From assembly GCF_014207745.1 (NCBI RefSeq), contig NZ_JACHJB010000003.1, positions 744,001 through 808,000 on the forward strand: a stretch of DNA of 64,000 nt. The letters are read 5' to 3'. Source of the stretch: Nonomuraea muscovyensis (GTDB taxonomy: Bacteria; Actinomycetota; Actinomycetes; Streptosporangiales; Streptosporangiaceae). The number at the start of each line of letters is the position of its first letter. The stretch's first letter is position 1. The translations under genes and the position numbers were made by a program. Under the pieces are notes generated by a model, which was not told the DNA's origin, searched no databases, and worked only from the letters and a program-made list of their open reading frames with translations. Below, piece after piece: positions 33,367 through 42,813 of the stretch.

Positions 33367-36300
33367 TCAGGCGCCCTCCGCGGGCGGAGCGGGCGGCGCC
33401 ACGAACGCCGTCTGGGTCAGGCGCGTGCCGGACCGCCGGTCCACGTAGTAGCCGCGGCCGGTGGGCAGCGGGTGCGGGCGCACGTTGCCGAAGAGGTAGC
33501 CCTCGTCCTTGTTGCCGGACAGCATCAGCGCGGGGCTCGCCAGGTCCTTGATCTTGGTGATGATCGGGTCGAACATGGCTCGCCCGATGCCGCCCATCTG
33601 CCGGGCCAGCACCAGGTGCAGGCCGATGTCACGAGCCTGCGGCAGCAGGTCGGCCAGCGGCAGCAACGGGTTGGTGCCTCCGGCCACGAGGTCGTAGTCG
33701 TCCACCACGATGTAGAGGTCGGAGCCCTGCCACCAGCTCCGCGAGCGGAGCTGGTCGGGGGTGAGGTCGGCGGGCGGCAGCCGCTTGAGCAGCGCCCCCC
33801 GGGCGTTGTTGATCAGCTCGGTGGCGGCCGTGCTGGAGGCGGCGTAGCCGATCCGGTGCTCGGTCGTCGCGGTGTCCAGCAGGGCGCGCCGGTAGTCGAT
33901 GACGATCATCATCGCCTCGCGCGGCGTCTGCCTGGCCACGATGCTCTCCGCGATGAGCCGCAGCAGGTTGGACTTGCCGCTCTCGGTGTCGCCCACCACG
34001 ATGAAGTGCGGGTCGGTCTCGAAGTCGAGCATCACCGGCGCGAGCGCCGTCTCGTCGATGCCGATCGCGATGCGCTTCGGGGCGGCCGGGTCCGCGGCGG
34101 GCAGCGCCTCGGCCGGCAGCAGCGCGGGCAGCAGCCGCACCGGCGGCGCGGGCGGGCCCTGCCAGGCGTCGCGCACGCCCTGCACGAGGGAGCGCACGCC
34201 CACCGCCAGGTCCTCGGCGTTCTGCACGCCGTCGATCCGGGGCAGCGCCGACAGGAAGTGCATGCCCTCCTTGGTCAGGCCGCGCCCGGGCACGCCCTCC
34301 GGCACGGCCATGGCGGCCTTGCGGTTGATCTCCGACTCGTAGGCGTCGCCCAGCTTGAACTCCAGCCGGGTGCCGAACAGGTCGCGGATGCCGGGCCGGA
34401 ACTCCGACCACTTGTTGGTGGCGGCCACCACGTGGATGCCGTAGCCGAGCCCGCGCGCGGCCAGGTCGGTGATCACGCCCTCCAGCGCCTCGTACTCCTG
34501 CCTGACCGTCAGCCAGCCGTCGATCACGAGGAAGATGTCGCCCCACCCGTCGCCCTCGATCTCCCCGGCGGCCAGCTGCCGGCGGTAGGAGGAGATCGAG
34601 TCGACGCCCAGCTCGCCGAAGACCCGCTCACGGTCCCGGAGCACCCCGGAGATCTCCGCCACCGTGCGGCGCACGCGGTCGGCGTCGAGCCTGGTCGCCA
34701 CACCGCCGACGTGCGGCAGCCCGTCGAGCGTGGCCAGCGCGCCGCCACCGAAGTCCAGGCAGTAGAACTGCACCTCGCGGGGCGTGTGGGTGAGCGCCAT
34801 GCTGGTGATCAGCGTGCGCAGCGCGGTGCTCTTGCCGCTCTGCGTGCCGCCGGCGACGCCCACGTGCCCGGCCGCGCCCGACAGGTCCAGCCAGAACGGA
34901 TCGCGCCGCTGCTCGAAGGGCCGGTCGATGACGCCGACCACCGCGTGCAGCCCACCACGGCCCGGCCAGCCGGGCGTGGACAGTCCCAGCTCGGGTGTGA
35001 TCGACAGAGGAGGCAGCAGGTGGGTGAGCGTGGGCGGCTCGCTCAGCGGCGGCAGCCAGATGCGATGCGCCGGCGGACCGGCGCCCTTCAGCCGGTTCAC
35101 CACGATGTCCAGCAGGCTGACCTGCGGGCCCTTCTCGGCGGCCGGCGCGATCTCCGCCTTCGGCTTCTCCACCTCGGGCACCGGCACGAAGGCCGGGGAG
35201 TACTCGACGACCTCGTGGATCGGCGCGTCGCCGTCGCCGGCCGCCGCCTGCCGCGGGTCGCCCTGGTACGGGCCCGACACGTACGCGGCCTTGAACCGCG
35301 TCATGCCGGAGGTGTCGAACTTGAGGTAGCCGTTGCCCGGCGCGGACGGCAGCTCGTAGGCGTCGGCCACGCCCAGCACCACCCGCGACTCCATGGCCGA
35401 GAAGGTGCGCAGGCCGATCCGGTACGACAGGTGGGTGTCCAGGCCGCGGAGCCGGCCCTCCTCCAGCCGCTGCGAGGCCAGCAGCAGGTGCACGCCGAGC
35501 GAACGGCCGAGCCGGCCGATCATCACGAACAGCTCGATGAACTCCGGCTTGGCCGTCAGCAGCTCGCTGAACTCGTCCAGGACCACGAACAGGGTGGGCA
35601 TCGGCGTGAGGTTCGCGCCCTGCTCCCGGGCTCGCTCGTAGTCGCGCAGCGAGGCGTAGTTGCCGGCGGAGCGCAGCAGCTCCTGCCGGCGCACCATCTC
35701 GCCGTGCAGGGCGTCGTGCATGCGGTCCACCAGCGGAAGCTCGTCCTCCAGGTTGGTGATCACCGCGGAGACGTGCGTCAGCTCCTCCAGCCCGAGGAAC
35801 GTGGCGCCACCCTTGAAGTCGACGAGGACGAAGTTGAGGATCTCCGAGGAGTGGGTGACCGCGAGGCCCAGCACCAGCGTGCGCAGCAGCTCGCTCTTGC
35901 CCGATCCCGTGGCGCCGATGACCAGGCCGTGCGGGCCCATGCCGCCCTGCGCGGACTCCTTGATGTCCAGCTCGACCACGCGGCCGTCGGCGCCCAGCCC
36001 GATCGGCACCCGTAGCTTGTTGCGGGCGGCGCGGGGACGCCACACCTGCGCCGGATCGAGCCGGGTCGGGTCCATCACGCCGAGCAGCTCGGTCAGCGTG
36101 GTGTTGGCCGACAGCACGTCCTGCACCTCGCCGCCGCCGGCGCCCGTGGACAGCCGCAGCGGGGCGAGCTGCCTGGCCAGACCCTCGGCCCGCAGGTAGT
36201 CGAACCCGTCGGGGTCACCCAGCCGGGTGGTGCTCTCCTTGCCCGCGTGGTCGATCTTGACCATGAAGAAGCCGTCGGGCTGGACGTCGAGCCGCAGCGT

Positions 36301-37365
36301 GGCCCGCTCGTCGACCGGTCCGGAGGCGCCGGACAGGTCGATCACGGTCACGCCCTGGATGGCGTCCGTGCCGAGCTGGGACTCGGCCGGCACGTGCCCG
36401 CCGTCGAGGATCAGCACGTGGTACGGCAGCGAGTCGGCCGGCGAGCCGGGCTTGAACCGGGCCCGCTCCTTCAGCTCGCCGCCCACGAGCCGGTCCAGCT
36501 CGGCCAGGTTCTCGGCCATGAGCCGGACCTGCCCGGCGGCGTCGCTCTGCTCCGGATGGAGGGCATGCGGCAGCCACTTGATCCAGTCCCAGTGCGGCAT
36601 CCACTCGTCGTCGGCGCACACCATGATCCGCAGGTCGTCGGGGGAGTGGAAGACCGTCATCTGCGCGATCATGGCCCGCACCAGGTCCCGCATGGCCACG
36701 GGGTCGCCGCGCAGCTTGATCCGGGCGAACGAGCCGAGCGCCACGGCCACGGGCAGCCCGGCGACCGTGGAGTGCGCCCGGACGAACCTGCGCAGCGCGC
36801 CGGCCGACAGCGCGTCGAGGTCCTCGATCGGCTTGGAGTCCGGCGGCACGAGCTGGATCGCCAGCCGTTGCACGCCGGTGCCCAGCCGTACGGTGCCGAA
36901 GTCCTCGTCACGCGGGCGCCGCTCCCACAGCCGCGAGCTCATCGCGACCCACCAGAGCGAGTCGGGCGCGGGCCCGCTCCACTCCAGGGCCTCGCGCTGC
37001 TGCTTGGCGGCCCGGCGGGAGCGCTTCCTGGCCTGGGACAGGTAGCGGAAGTAGTCGCGGCGCAGGCCGTTGAGCCGGTGCTTGCGCTCGCCCGCCTGGC
37101 GGCCCATCTGGCCGATCGTCATGCCGACCATGGAGAAGGCGAACAGGCCGCTCGCCACGTACATGAGCGGATTGCCGGTGCCGCCCGAGGTGAACATCAG
37201 CGCCATGGCCGCCCCGCCCGCGATCATGGGCATGTAGGTCAGCGCCATCATGAAACCCTGGCCCTGGACCTCCGGGATCTCGGGCGGAGACTCGAGCAGG
37301 ATCTCACCGCGGGGCGGTTTGGGACTGGGGCGGCGCTCGGGGCGCCGCACGATGACGATGCTCAC
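33367..37365 (-). CDS. eccC: T7SS motor ATPase EccC (fused EccCa-EccCb)
   Basis: A 1332-aa FtsK/SpoIIIE-type ATPase. It has two membrane helices near the N-terminus (about 37-86), a domain of unknown function, and three ATPase domains, all with canonical P-loops: GATGSGKS (K490), GGTQSGKS (K845) and GDTESGKS (K1131). The first two have clear Walker B-like segments (FVLVDFKGG; IFLVIDG). It energises substrate export and recognises C-terminal export signals. The start is GTG at complement 37363-37365, with GGAGG upstream. It is divergent from eccD across a 112-bp promoter region and heads the operon with the partner/transglycosylase pair. Confidence 0.95.
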   Translation of the reverse strand: MSIVIVRRPERRPSPKPPRGEILLESPPEIPEVQGQGFMMALTYMPMIAGGAAMALMFTSGGTGNPLMYVASGLFAFSMVGMTIGQMGRQAGERKHRLNGLRRDYFRYLSQARKRSRRAAKQQREALEWSGPAPDSLWWVAMSSRLWERRPRDEDFGTVRLGTGVQRLAIQLVPPDSKPIEDLDALSAGALRRFVRAHSTVAGLPVAVALGSFARIKLRGDPVAMRDLVRAMIAQMTVFHSPDDLRIMVCADDEWMPHWDWIKWLPHALHPEQSDAAGQVRLMAENLAELDRLVGGELKERARFKPGSPADSLPYHVLILDGGHVPAESQLGTDAIQGVTVIDLSGASGPVDERATLRLDVQPDGFFMVKIDHAGKESTTRLGDPDGFDYLRAEGLARQLAPLRLSTGAGGGEVQDVLSANTTLTELLGVMDPTRLDPAQVWRPRAARNKLRVPIGLGADGRVVELDIKESAQGGMGPHGLVIGATGSGKSELLRTLVLGLAVTHSSEILNFVLVDFKGGATFLGLEELTHVSAVITNLEDELPLVDRMHDALHGEMVRRQELLRSAGNYASLRDYERAREQGANLTPMPTLFVVLDEFSELLTAKPEFIELFVMIGRLGRSLGVHLLLASQRLEEGRLRGLDTHLSYRIGLRTFSAMESRVVLGVADAYELPSAPGNGYLKFDTSGMTRFKAAYVSGPYQGDPRQAAAGDGDAPIHEVVEYSPAFVPVPEVEKPKAEIAPAAEKGPQVSLLDIVVNRLKGAGPPAHRIWLPPLSEPPTLTHLLPPLSITPELGLSTPGWPGRGGLHAVVGVIDRPFEQRRDPFWLDLSGAAGHVGVAGGTQSGKSTALRTLITSMALTHTPREVQFYCLDFGGGALATLDGLPHVGGVATRLDADRVRRTVAEISGVLRDRERVFGELGVDSISSYRRQLAAGEIEGDGWGDIFLVIDGWLTVRQEYEALEGVITDLAARGLGYGIHVVAATNKWSEFRPGIRDLFGTRLEFKLGDAYESEINRKAAMAVPEGVPGRGLTKEGMHFLSALPRIDGVQNAEDLAVGVRSLVQGVRDAWQGPPAPPVRLLPALLPAEALPAADPAAPKRIAIGIDETALAPVMLDFETDPHFIVVGDTESGKSNLLRLIAESIVARQTPREAMMIVIDYRRALLDTATTEHRIGYAASSTAATELINNARGALLKRLPPADLTPDQLRSRSWWQGSDLYIVVDDYDLVAGGTNPLLPLADLLPQARDIGLHLVLARQMGGIGRAMFDPIITKIKDLASPALMLSGNKDEGYLFGNVRPHPLPTGRGYYVDRRSGTRLTQTAFVAPPAPPAEGA

Positions 37366-37477
37366 CCTGAAATTGCCCTCCTTGGGGGTCGGAAGACTTT
37401 CTTACCAGAGCACATGAGCCGCCGTGTGGCCGATATGTTCGTCATGTCTTGTGACTCGTGGGAAAAAGGGGGAATCA

Positions 37478-38995
37478 GTGCGGTCGCTGGCTCAAGGGCC
37501 CCAGGGCCCTGTGCCCCACGGTCCCGTGCCCAACGGCCCTGTGCCACACGGTCCCGTGCCTCACGGTCCGGGGACCCGAGGGCCACTCCCGCAGGGCGCC
37601 CTGCCCCAGTCGGCCGCGCCGCTGCCGCCGCTGTGCCACGTGACGATCGTGGCGCCTCGCAAGCGGGTGGACCTGGCGCTGCCCGTGGACATCCCGCTGC
37701 CGCACGTCATGCCGGGGCTGCTGCGCGCGGTGGACGAGATCGGCGGAGACAACGCGGCCGGGCCGGGCTGGGTGCTCCAGCGGCTCGGCGGCGCGCCCTT
37801 CGACCTCGGGCAGAGCCTGGCGTCGCTGGGCGTGCTCGACGGCGAGGTGCTCTACCTGCGGCCGCGCGAGGCGGCGATGCCGCCGGCGCTCTACGACGAC
37901 GTGGCCGACCTCGTCGCGACCGGCGTCCAGGAGCGGGCGGGGACCTGGGAGGGCAAGCACTCGCGCCGCCTCGGCCTGGGCGCCGCCTCGGTGCTGCTCT
38001 GGGTGGGGCCGCCCATCCTGTTCCTGGCCGGGCCGCCGTGGACGGTGACCGCCATCGTGGCGGGCGCCCTGGCCGTCCTGCTGGTCGCCACGGGGGCCAT
38101 CATGTCGCGGGCGGTGGCCGACTCCTCTGCGGGCGTGCCGGTCGGCTACGCGGCCCTGCCGTACGCCTTCCTGGCGGGGCTGCTCGCGCCGACCAGCGCC
38201 GCCGGCCTCTTCACGCTCGGCTCGCCCCACCTGCTCGCCGCGCTGGCCTGCACGGCGCTGATCGCCACGTTCGCCGGAGCGCTGATCTCCGACGGCGTGG
38301 TGGGCTTCCTCGGCACGGCCATCGCCTCCGTGGCGGGTGCGATCAGCGCGGCCGTCGTCATGATCTTCGGGCTGCCCGAGGCCGGAGTGGCGGCGATGAC
38401 CGCCACCATCCTGCTGGCGTTCAGCCCGCTGATCCCGACCCTCTCGTTCCGCATCGCGCGGCTGCCGCTGCCCTCGATGCCGACGAACGCCGAGGAACTG
38501 CGCAACGAGAACCAGCTCCTGGACGCTCCGGAGATCAAGGACCGCACCGTCCAGGCGCGCAACTACGTGACCGGCATGGTCGCCGGCCTGGCGCTGGTCG
38601 CCGGGGGGACCCAGTTCTTCCTGGCGCTCGACGGCCACTGGCTGGCACGGGTGGCGGCCGTGATCCTGTCGCTGACGATCATCATGCGGGCCCGGGTGTT
38701 CGCGGGCGTGGGGCAGCGGCTGTGGCTCGTCCTCTCCGGGGTGGCCGGGCTGGCCACGCTGGCGATCTCGATGGGCTCGGGCCAGGGCAGCGTCATGGGG
38801 GCCGTGCTGGTGATCGGGCTGCTGTGGGCGGCGCTCATCGCGATGGGGATGGGTGTCTGGCTGCCGTCGGGCAAGCCGTCCCCGTTCTGGGGGCGTGCGG
38901 GCGACATCCTGGAGCTCATCCTGATCGCCGCGATGTTCCCGCTCGCGCTCGGCGTCTTGGAGGTCTACACCTGGGTACGCGGCCTGTCCGGCTGA
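37478..38995 (+). CDS. eccD: T7SS membrane channel component EccD
   Basis: A 505-aa protein. A ubiquitin-like YukD domain (about 48-135, beginning LCHVTIVAPRKRVDLALPVD) is followed by about 11 membrane helices to the C-terminus. EccD forms much of the inner-membrane part of the T7SS. GTG 37478 follows AAAGGGGGA. Between the start and the YukD domain is an unusual extension of tandem GPVPH pentapeptides. The reading frame stays open upstream, but the upstream part lacks a ribosome site. Confidence 0.92.
   Translation: MRSLAQGPQGPVPHGPVPNGPVPHGPVPHGPGTRGPLPQGALPQSAAPLPPLCHVTIVAPRKRVDLALPVDIPLPHVMPGLLRAVDEIGGDNAAGPGWVLQRLGGAPFDLGQSLASLGVLDGEVLYLRPREAAMPPALYDDVADLVATGVQERAGTWEGKHSRRLGLGAASVLLWVGPPILFLAGPPWTVTAIVAGALAVLLVATGAIMSRAVADSSAGVPVGYAALPYAFLAGLLAPTSAAGLFTLGSPHLLAALACTALIATFAGALISDGVVGFLGTAIASVAGAISAAVVMIFGLPEAGVAAMTATILLAFSPLIPTLSFRIARLPLPSMPTNAEELRNENQLLDAPEIKDRTVQARNYVTGMVAGLALVAGGTQFFLALDGHWLARVAAVILSLTIIMRARVFAGVGQRLWLVLSGVAGLATLAISMGSGQGSVMGAVLVIGLLWAALIAMGMGVWLPSGKPSPFWGRAGDILELILIAAMFPLALGVLEVYTWVRGLSG
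37505..37564 (+). repeat. Four tandem 15-bp repeats in the eccD 5' end
   Basis: Four in-frame 15-bp units encode GPVPH, GPVPN, GPVPH and GPVPH (residues 10-29 of EccD). Synonymous differences between units show some age. They extend the cytoplasmic N-terminus before the ubiquitin-like domain. Confidence 0.85.
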
Positions 38996-39006
38996 GCGCG
39001 GCGTGG

Positions 39007-39025
39007 CCGGCCGGGGAGCGGCCGG
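39007..39025 (+). terminator. Possible terminator hairpin after eccD
   Basis: A 7-bp perfect stem CCGGCCG/CGGCCGG with a five-base loop, 12 bp after the eccD stop. No T-run follows, so its function is uncertain. Confidence 0.4.
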
Positions 39026-39124
39026 TGACACAGGCATGAAGTCTTCGTTAAGGTTCACCGCTGACCTGCGGAAACAGGTGGTGCCCGGTGGCTGCCTCGT
39101 CGTGATCGTCGGTAGAAAGATCAG

Positions 39125-39820
39125 GTGTCGACCGATGAACCGACCCCCACGACAAGTCCGCCGCCCGGTGGGAGTGCCTCCCCGAGCGACGCCGGCCCCG
39201 GCGTCTCACCGAGCCCGTCGGCGTCCAGTCCGGCCGCCACTCCCACAGACCCGGGATCGGCCACTCCGTCGCCCAGCCCGTCGGCCACGGTGTCGCCCGG
39301 CCCGTCGGCCACGGTGTCGCCCGGTCCGTCGGCCCCGGGCACGCCCACCGGGACCCCCACGCCCACCGCCTCGCCGTCGATGGTGAGCCCGTGCCCGCAC
39401 ACTCCCGCGTGCCCGCCACCCGCCTGCCTCGCGCCGGGCCTGCGCCCGAAGCCGGAGACAGCCGCTCCCGGCAGGCCCGCGCCCGCACCGGACGCGTCAG
39501 GCTCCGGCGGGCCCGCGGGCGGATACAACGTCGACGCGGGCTACGTGCGGAAGTTCGCCGGCGCCATGGACGGCTCGGCCACCGGAGTGGACTCCATCAA
39601 GCAGCACACGCCCCGCTTCGACGGCTGGAACCTCGTGCCCCTGGCGGGCGTGCCGATCATCGGGCTGGCGTTCGTCGGCCGGTTCAACGCCATCGCCGAC
39701 ACCTGGCAGGACAGCGCCCGCATCCTGGCGGACGTGCTCAGGACCGACAGCGGCAAGGTCTCCAGGGCCGCCGACCACTACGTCGCGGCCGCGCAGGCCA
39801 GCACCGTCGGGAAGAAGTGA
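39125..39820 (+). CDS. Pro/Ser/Thr-rich protein with C-terminal ESX-type helical domain (module A, copy 1)
   Basis: A 231-aa protein. The first 130 residues are low-complexity Pro/Ser/Thr (repeats of SPSPSA and VSPGPSA) and include three cysteines (PCPHTPACPPPACL). The last 90 residues form a helical domain starting NVDAGYVRKFAGAMDG, with FDGWNLVPLAG in the middle, resembling EspC/type VII secretion-target domains. No signal peptide is visible. The start is GTG 39125. The next gene begins 11 bp after its stop. The same pairing of a low-complexity protein with a membrane WXG-like protein recurs at 44211-41986 (minus) and 47203-49081. Its function is unknown. Confidence 0.75.
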   Translation: MSTDEPTPTTSPPPGGSASPSDAGPGVSPSPSASSPAATPTDPGSATPSPSPSATVSPGPSATVSPGPSAPGTPTGTPTPTASPSMVSPCPHTPACPPPACLAPGLRPKPETAAPGRPAPAPDASGSGGPAGGYNVDAGYVRKFAGAMDGSATGVDSIKQHTPRFDGWNLVPLAGVPIIGLAFVGRFNAIADTWQDSARILADVLRTDSGKVSRAADHYVAAAQASTVGKK

Positions 39821-39831
39821 GGGCCAGCGCC

Positions 39832-40683
39832 ATGTCGACCCCGCCCGGCGAGCCGCCGAAGCTGATCCTGCCCGGTCAGACCGTGCCCAACGCCAACCAG
39901 CAGCTCTACGTCACCAACTCCAGCGGCGCCGTGCAGAGGACGGTCACGGTCGCTCCCGCGCAGCGCACCGACCCCGGCTTCTACAAGCGGCTGATCGCCG
40001 GGCTGAACCCGCTGCGGCAGACCACCAGGGCCGCGATGGCGATGTCCGGCCTCGGCATCGCCGCGCTCGCGCTGGACGTGGCCGCCACGCTCAACCTCGG
40101 CAACCCGTTCCTGTTCTACTCCCGCCGCGAGCAGTGGAAGGACATGTCCGGCCTGCTGGAGGGCACCAGGTCCGACCTGTGGCGCTCCTTCTTCGACGAC
40201 ATCGCGCCCAACTGGCACGGCCAGGCCGTGACGATGCTCCAGCAGTACGTCCGGTTCAACGTCAACGGCCTCTACAGCCAGCTCGGCAAGATCTCCGACG
40301 AGATGAGCGGCGCCATGCACGGCCAGTACAAGGAGGTGCTGGAGTACGACCTGTCGGTGTTCGGCCTGTACGCCACCTCGGCCCCCATCCTGCGCACCGT
40401 CGCCGCCATGAGCTTCCACCCGGTCGGCCGGGTCGCCCTGATGACCCAGGTCGGCCTGTTCATGAGCGCGGCCGGCAACATGGTCAAGCAGTTCGCCGAC
40501 GTCTACAACTCCTATGAGGGCGACCTCAACAAGCTGGAGCTGAAGCTCAACGACCTGAGGGGAGCCTTCTACAAGTCGGGGAACCCGGAGATGGGGGCGC
40601 GCGACCTCCACCTGTCTCCCATGATCGAGGACCCGGCCCGCGTGGACGACTTCTGGATCCCCGCGTCCAAGGACGCCGGATGA
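39832..40683 (+). CDS. Membrane protein with internal WXG-like motif (module A partner, copy 1)
   Basis: A 283-aa protein of no named family. It has an N-terminal polar segment, hydrophobic helices near 64-90, and a helical region with a W-H-G turn (W128-G130 in IAPNWHGQAV) like a WXG100 hairpin. A further hydrophobic stretch lies near 180-215. ATG 39832 follows GAGGG. It overlaps the following YbaB-like gene by ATGA. The layout matches its counterparts at 41986-42795 and 48317-49081, implying a membrane partner for the preceding low-complexity ESX protein. Confidence 0.75.
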   Translation: MSTPPGEPPKLILPGQTVPNANQQLYVTNSSGAVQRTVTVAPAQRTDPGFYKRLIAGLNPLRQTTRAAMAMSGLGIAALALDVAATLNLGNPFLFYSRREQWKDMSGLLEGTRSDLWRSFFDDIAPNWHGQAVTMLQQYVRFNVNGLYSQLGKISDEMSGAMHGQYKEVLEYDLSVFGLYATSAPILRTVAAMSFHPVGRVALMTQVGLFMSAAGNMVKQFADVYNSYEGDLNKLELKLNDLRGAFYKSGNPEMGARDLHLSPMIEDPARVDDFWIPASKDAG

Positions 40684-41069
40684 GGCACGTCGACGCGTTC
40701 GGCACGGGCCGGGAGGGCGACCTCTCGGGCCTGCTGGCCGAGGCGGGCCGCTGGGCCGGTTCCCTCGCCGGTGCGCTGGGCGAGTTGGAGGAGCAGCGCC
40801 TGGCGGGTGCCGACCCGTCGGGAGCCGTCCGCGCGGAGGTGTCCGGCACCGGCCGGCTGCGCGCGCTGACCATCGACCCGCGGGGGCTGCGCGACCTCGA
40901 CCACGACCAGCTCGCCCAGGCCGTCCAGGAGGCCATCGTCGCGGCACACCAGGCGATGGGTGACCGGCTGACGGAGGTCGTCCAGGAGCTCGCGGGCCCG
41001 GCCGCGGCGGCCGGAGGAGGCGCGGACCCGTTGGAGGCCCACGTACGCGACCTGCTGCGAGGAGAGTGA
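40680..41069 (+). CDS. YbaB/EbfC-like protein 1
   Basis: A 129-aa protein with a YbaB/EbfC-type fold: helix, then beta strands (SGAVRAEVSGTGRLRALTID), then helices (LAQAVQEAIVAAHQAMG). Stand-alone YbaB proteins bind DNA, but T7SS loci carry related proteins (EspL type) linked to substrate stability. Overlaps on both sides (ATGA before, GTGA after) put it firmly in an operon with module A copy 1 and the next YbaB-like gene. Confidence 0.75.
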   Translation: MRHVDAFGTGREGDLSGLLAEAGRWAGSLAGALGELEEQRLAGADPSGAVRAEVSGTGRLRALTIDPRGLRDLDHDQLAQAVQEAIVAAHQAMGDRLTEVVQELAGPAAAAGGGADPLEAHVRDLLRGE

Positions 41070-41410
41070 GCGTGGAGGACCTCAACGAGGCGCAGGCGAG
41101 GCTGGACGCGCTGATCGCCGCCGCCGAACGGGCCGAGGCGCGGGTGGAGGAGTGGAGCGCGGGGGAGTTCACCGGCCGGGCCGACGAGGGCGGGATCGTG
41201 GCCACCGCCGACGCTCTCGGCGTCCTGGTGCGGCTGGAGATCTCTCCGCGGAGCAGGCGACGGCTGGACGCCACGGGGCTGGCCGACGCGATCCTGGCGG
41301 CGGTCACGGCGGCGGAGGAGGCGGCGGCGGCCGTCAGGGACGAGCTGATGGCGGATCTCCGCGCCACCTCCGGCGCGCCGGAGGCCGGTCCACCGCGGCC
41401 CAGGGGGTGA
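41066..41410 (+). CDS. YbaB/EbfC-like protein 2
   Basis: A 114-aa protein with the same fold: an N-terminal helix (LNEAQARLDALIAAAERAE), a strand pair (GIVATADALGVLVRLEI) and C-terminal helices (LADAILAAVTAAEEAAAAV). The GTG start overlaps the previous stop (GTGA). GTG 41072 is an alternative start two codons downstream. It may heterodimerise with its neighbours. Confidence 0.75.
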   Translation: MSVEDLNEAQARLDALIAAAERAEARVEEWSAGEFTGRADEGGIVATADALGVLVRLEISPRSRRRLDATGLADAILAAVTAAEEAAAAVRDELMADLRATSGAPEAGPPRPRG

Positions 41411-41511
41411 TGACCCGTATGCACACCCTGACCGCATACACCCCACGATTGCGCAGATGATCCACGGACGCTACTTTGCTGCACGTTCATCACTCCAGGA
41501 CGGAGCAGCCG

Positions 41512-41955
41512 GTGCAGGAGTTCGGGGACTTCGCGAACATCGATATTGACAAGCTTCTGAAGACCGCCGACGGGCAGTTCGCCCGCATGGAGGAACTGCA
41601 GAAGACCATGAGCACCGTGGTCGGGCGGGCGCAGGACGAGGACGGGCTCGTCACGGCCGAGTACGCCGCCGAGGGCTTGCGGGAGCTGGACCTGCATCCC
41701 AAGGCGATGCGGCTGGGCTCGTCGGAGCTGGCCGAGAAGGTCAAGCAGGTGGTGCGTGACGCCTCCGAGGACCTCCAGCAGAAGATCAGTGAGGCGATGG
41801 GCGAGGTCTTCGGCGAGGAGGACAACCCGATGCGCTTCATCAAGGACCCGGACGCGGCGCTGGAGCAGGTCCGAAGCGCCGAGGCCGCCTACAACCGCAC
41901 CTTCGAGGACGTCATGGGCGAACTCGACCGCATCCGCCGCCGCCTCGACCTCTGA
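41512..41955 (+). CDS. YbaB/EbfC-like protein 3
   Basis: A 147-aa member with the best match to the YbaB pattern: MEELQKTMSTVVGRAQDEDG, then VTAEYAAEGLRELDLHPKAM, then AEKVKQVVRDASEDLQQKI. A longer C-terminal tail (about 105-147) is helical. The start is GTG 41512, preceded by GGAG. An in-frame TTG at 41476 has no ribosome site. It is separated from the previous gene by 101 bp, so it may have its own promoter, and it ends 30 bp from a convergent gene. Confidence 0.78.
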   Translation: MQEFGDFANIDIDKLLKTADGQFARMEELQKTMSTVVGRAQDEDGLVTAEYAAEGLRELDLHPKAMRLGSSELAEKVKQVVRDASEDLQQKISEAMGEVFGEEDNPMRFIKDPDAALEQVRSAEAAYNRTFEDVMGELDRIRRRLDL

Positions 41956-41985
41956 CAGCACCCGGCCGGGCGGCGGCGTGACGGC

Positions 41986-42795
41986 TCAGGTCGCCACGGT
42001 GCCGCTCGGGGCGCCGGGCGCCTGAACCGTGGTGTCGTCGGTCGTGTCGCTCGTGGTGTCGGACGTGCGGGTCGTGGTGCTGGGCGACGTCCTGGGCAGG
42101 CCTGCTGTGCCGGGCATGCCCTCCTGCGGCAGACCCTCCAGGTACACCTGCGTGAAGTCGGGCGCGTTCTCCGGAGTGGCCTGCTTGGTCAGCTCCTGCG
42201 CCTTTTGGGAGGCGAGCAGGGAGGCCGCTCCGACGGCCACACCCGCGCTGATCAGCATGGCCTTGCGCTGCTTGGTGGCGAGAACCTTCAGGCCGTTCGT
42301 GAACGCCTGAACGTACATGTTGCCGGTGGCCTGTCCGCCCAATGCGAGCGCGGCGTTCCATCGGGTGAGATAGATGGTCGTGGCCCACATGGCCATGCCG
42401 GACGCGCCGACGAGCGAGAAGACGGCCGCCGCCAGCGACAGGCCGCTCAGGCCGCCGAGGACGTCCGCCACGCCCGTGTAGACCACCTTGGAGTCGTCCT
42501 TGCGGGCAAGGAAATCCTTCTTCACCTGCTGGAACTCCGGCCGGGACATCTCCTTCCAGTCTTCCTCCGGCACGTCCTTCTCCACGGTGTCCAGCTTGGC
42601 CTTGAAGGCATCCAGCTTGGGCACGACGCTCCGCCACGCGTTCGACGCGTCCTGGATGTCGCTGGGGCTCGAGTAGAGCGTGCCGATGATCGTCGTTGAG
42701 ATCGCGGCCAGCGGGCCGAACGCCGTGGCGGAGTAGACCGTCAGGCCGAGCGCCGTGGTGTACATGGTCGTGCCCGTGTCCTTGATATCAGGCAT
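41986..42795 (-). CDS. Membrane protein with WXG-like helical region (module A partner, copy 2)
   Basis: A 269-aa protein. It has a hydrophobic N-terminal region (about 12-42), a helical segment with W80-K81-E82 at the position of a WXG turn, two or three further hydrophobic helices (about 112-145 and 180-195) and a Thr/Ser-rich tail. It starts 18 bp after the DP-repeat protein stop on the same strand. It matches the order and topology of 39832-40683 and 48317-49081. Its function is unknown. Confidence 0.72.
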   Translation of the reverse strand: MPDIKDTGTTMYTTALGLTVYSATAFGPLAAISTTIIGTLYSSPSDIQDASNAWRSVVPKLDAFKAKLDTVEKDVPEEDWKEMSRPEFQQVKKDFLARKDDSKVVYTGVADVLGGLSGLSLAAAVFSLVGASGMAMWATTIYLTRWNAALALGGQATGNMYVQAFTNGLKVLATKQRKAMLISAGVAVGAASLLASQKAQELTKQATPENAPDFTQVYLEGLPQEGMPGTAGLPRTSPSTTTRTSDTTSDTTDDTTVQAPGAPSGTVAT

Positions 42796-42813
42796 GGTCC
42801 GCGGCTCACCTCC

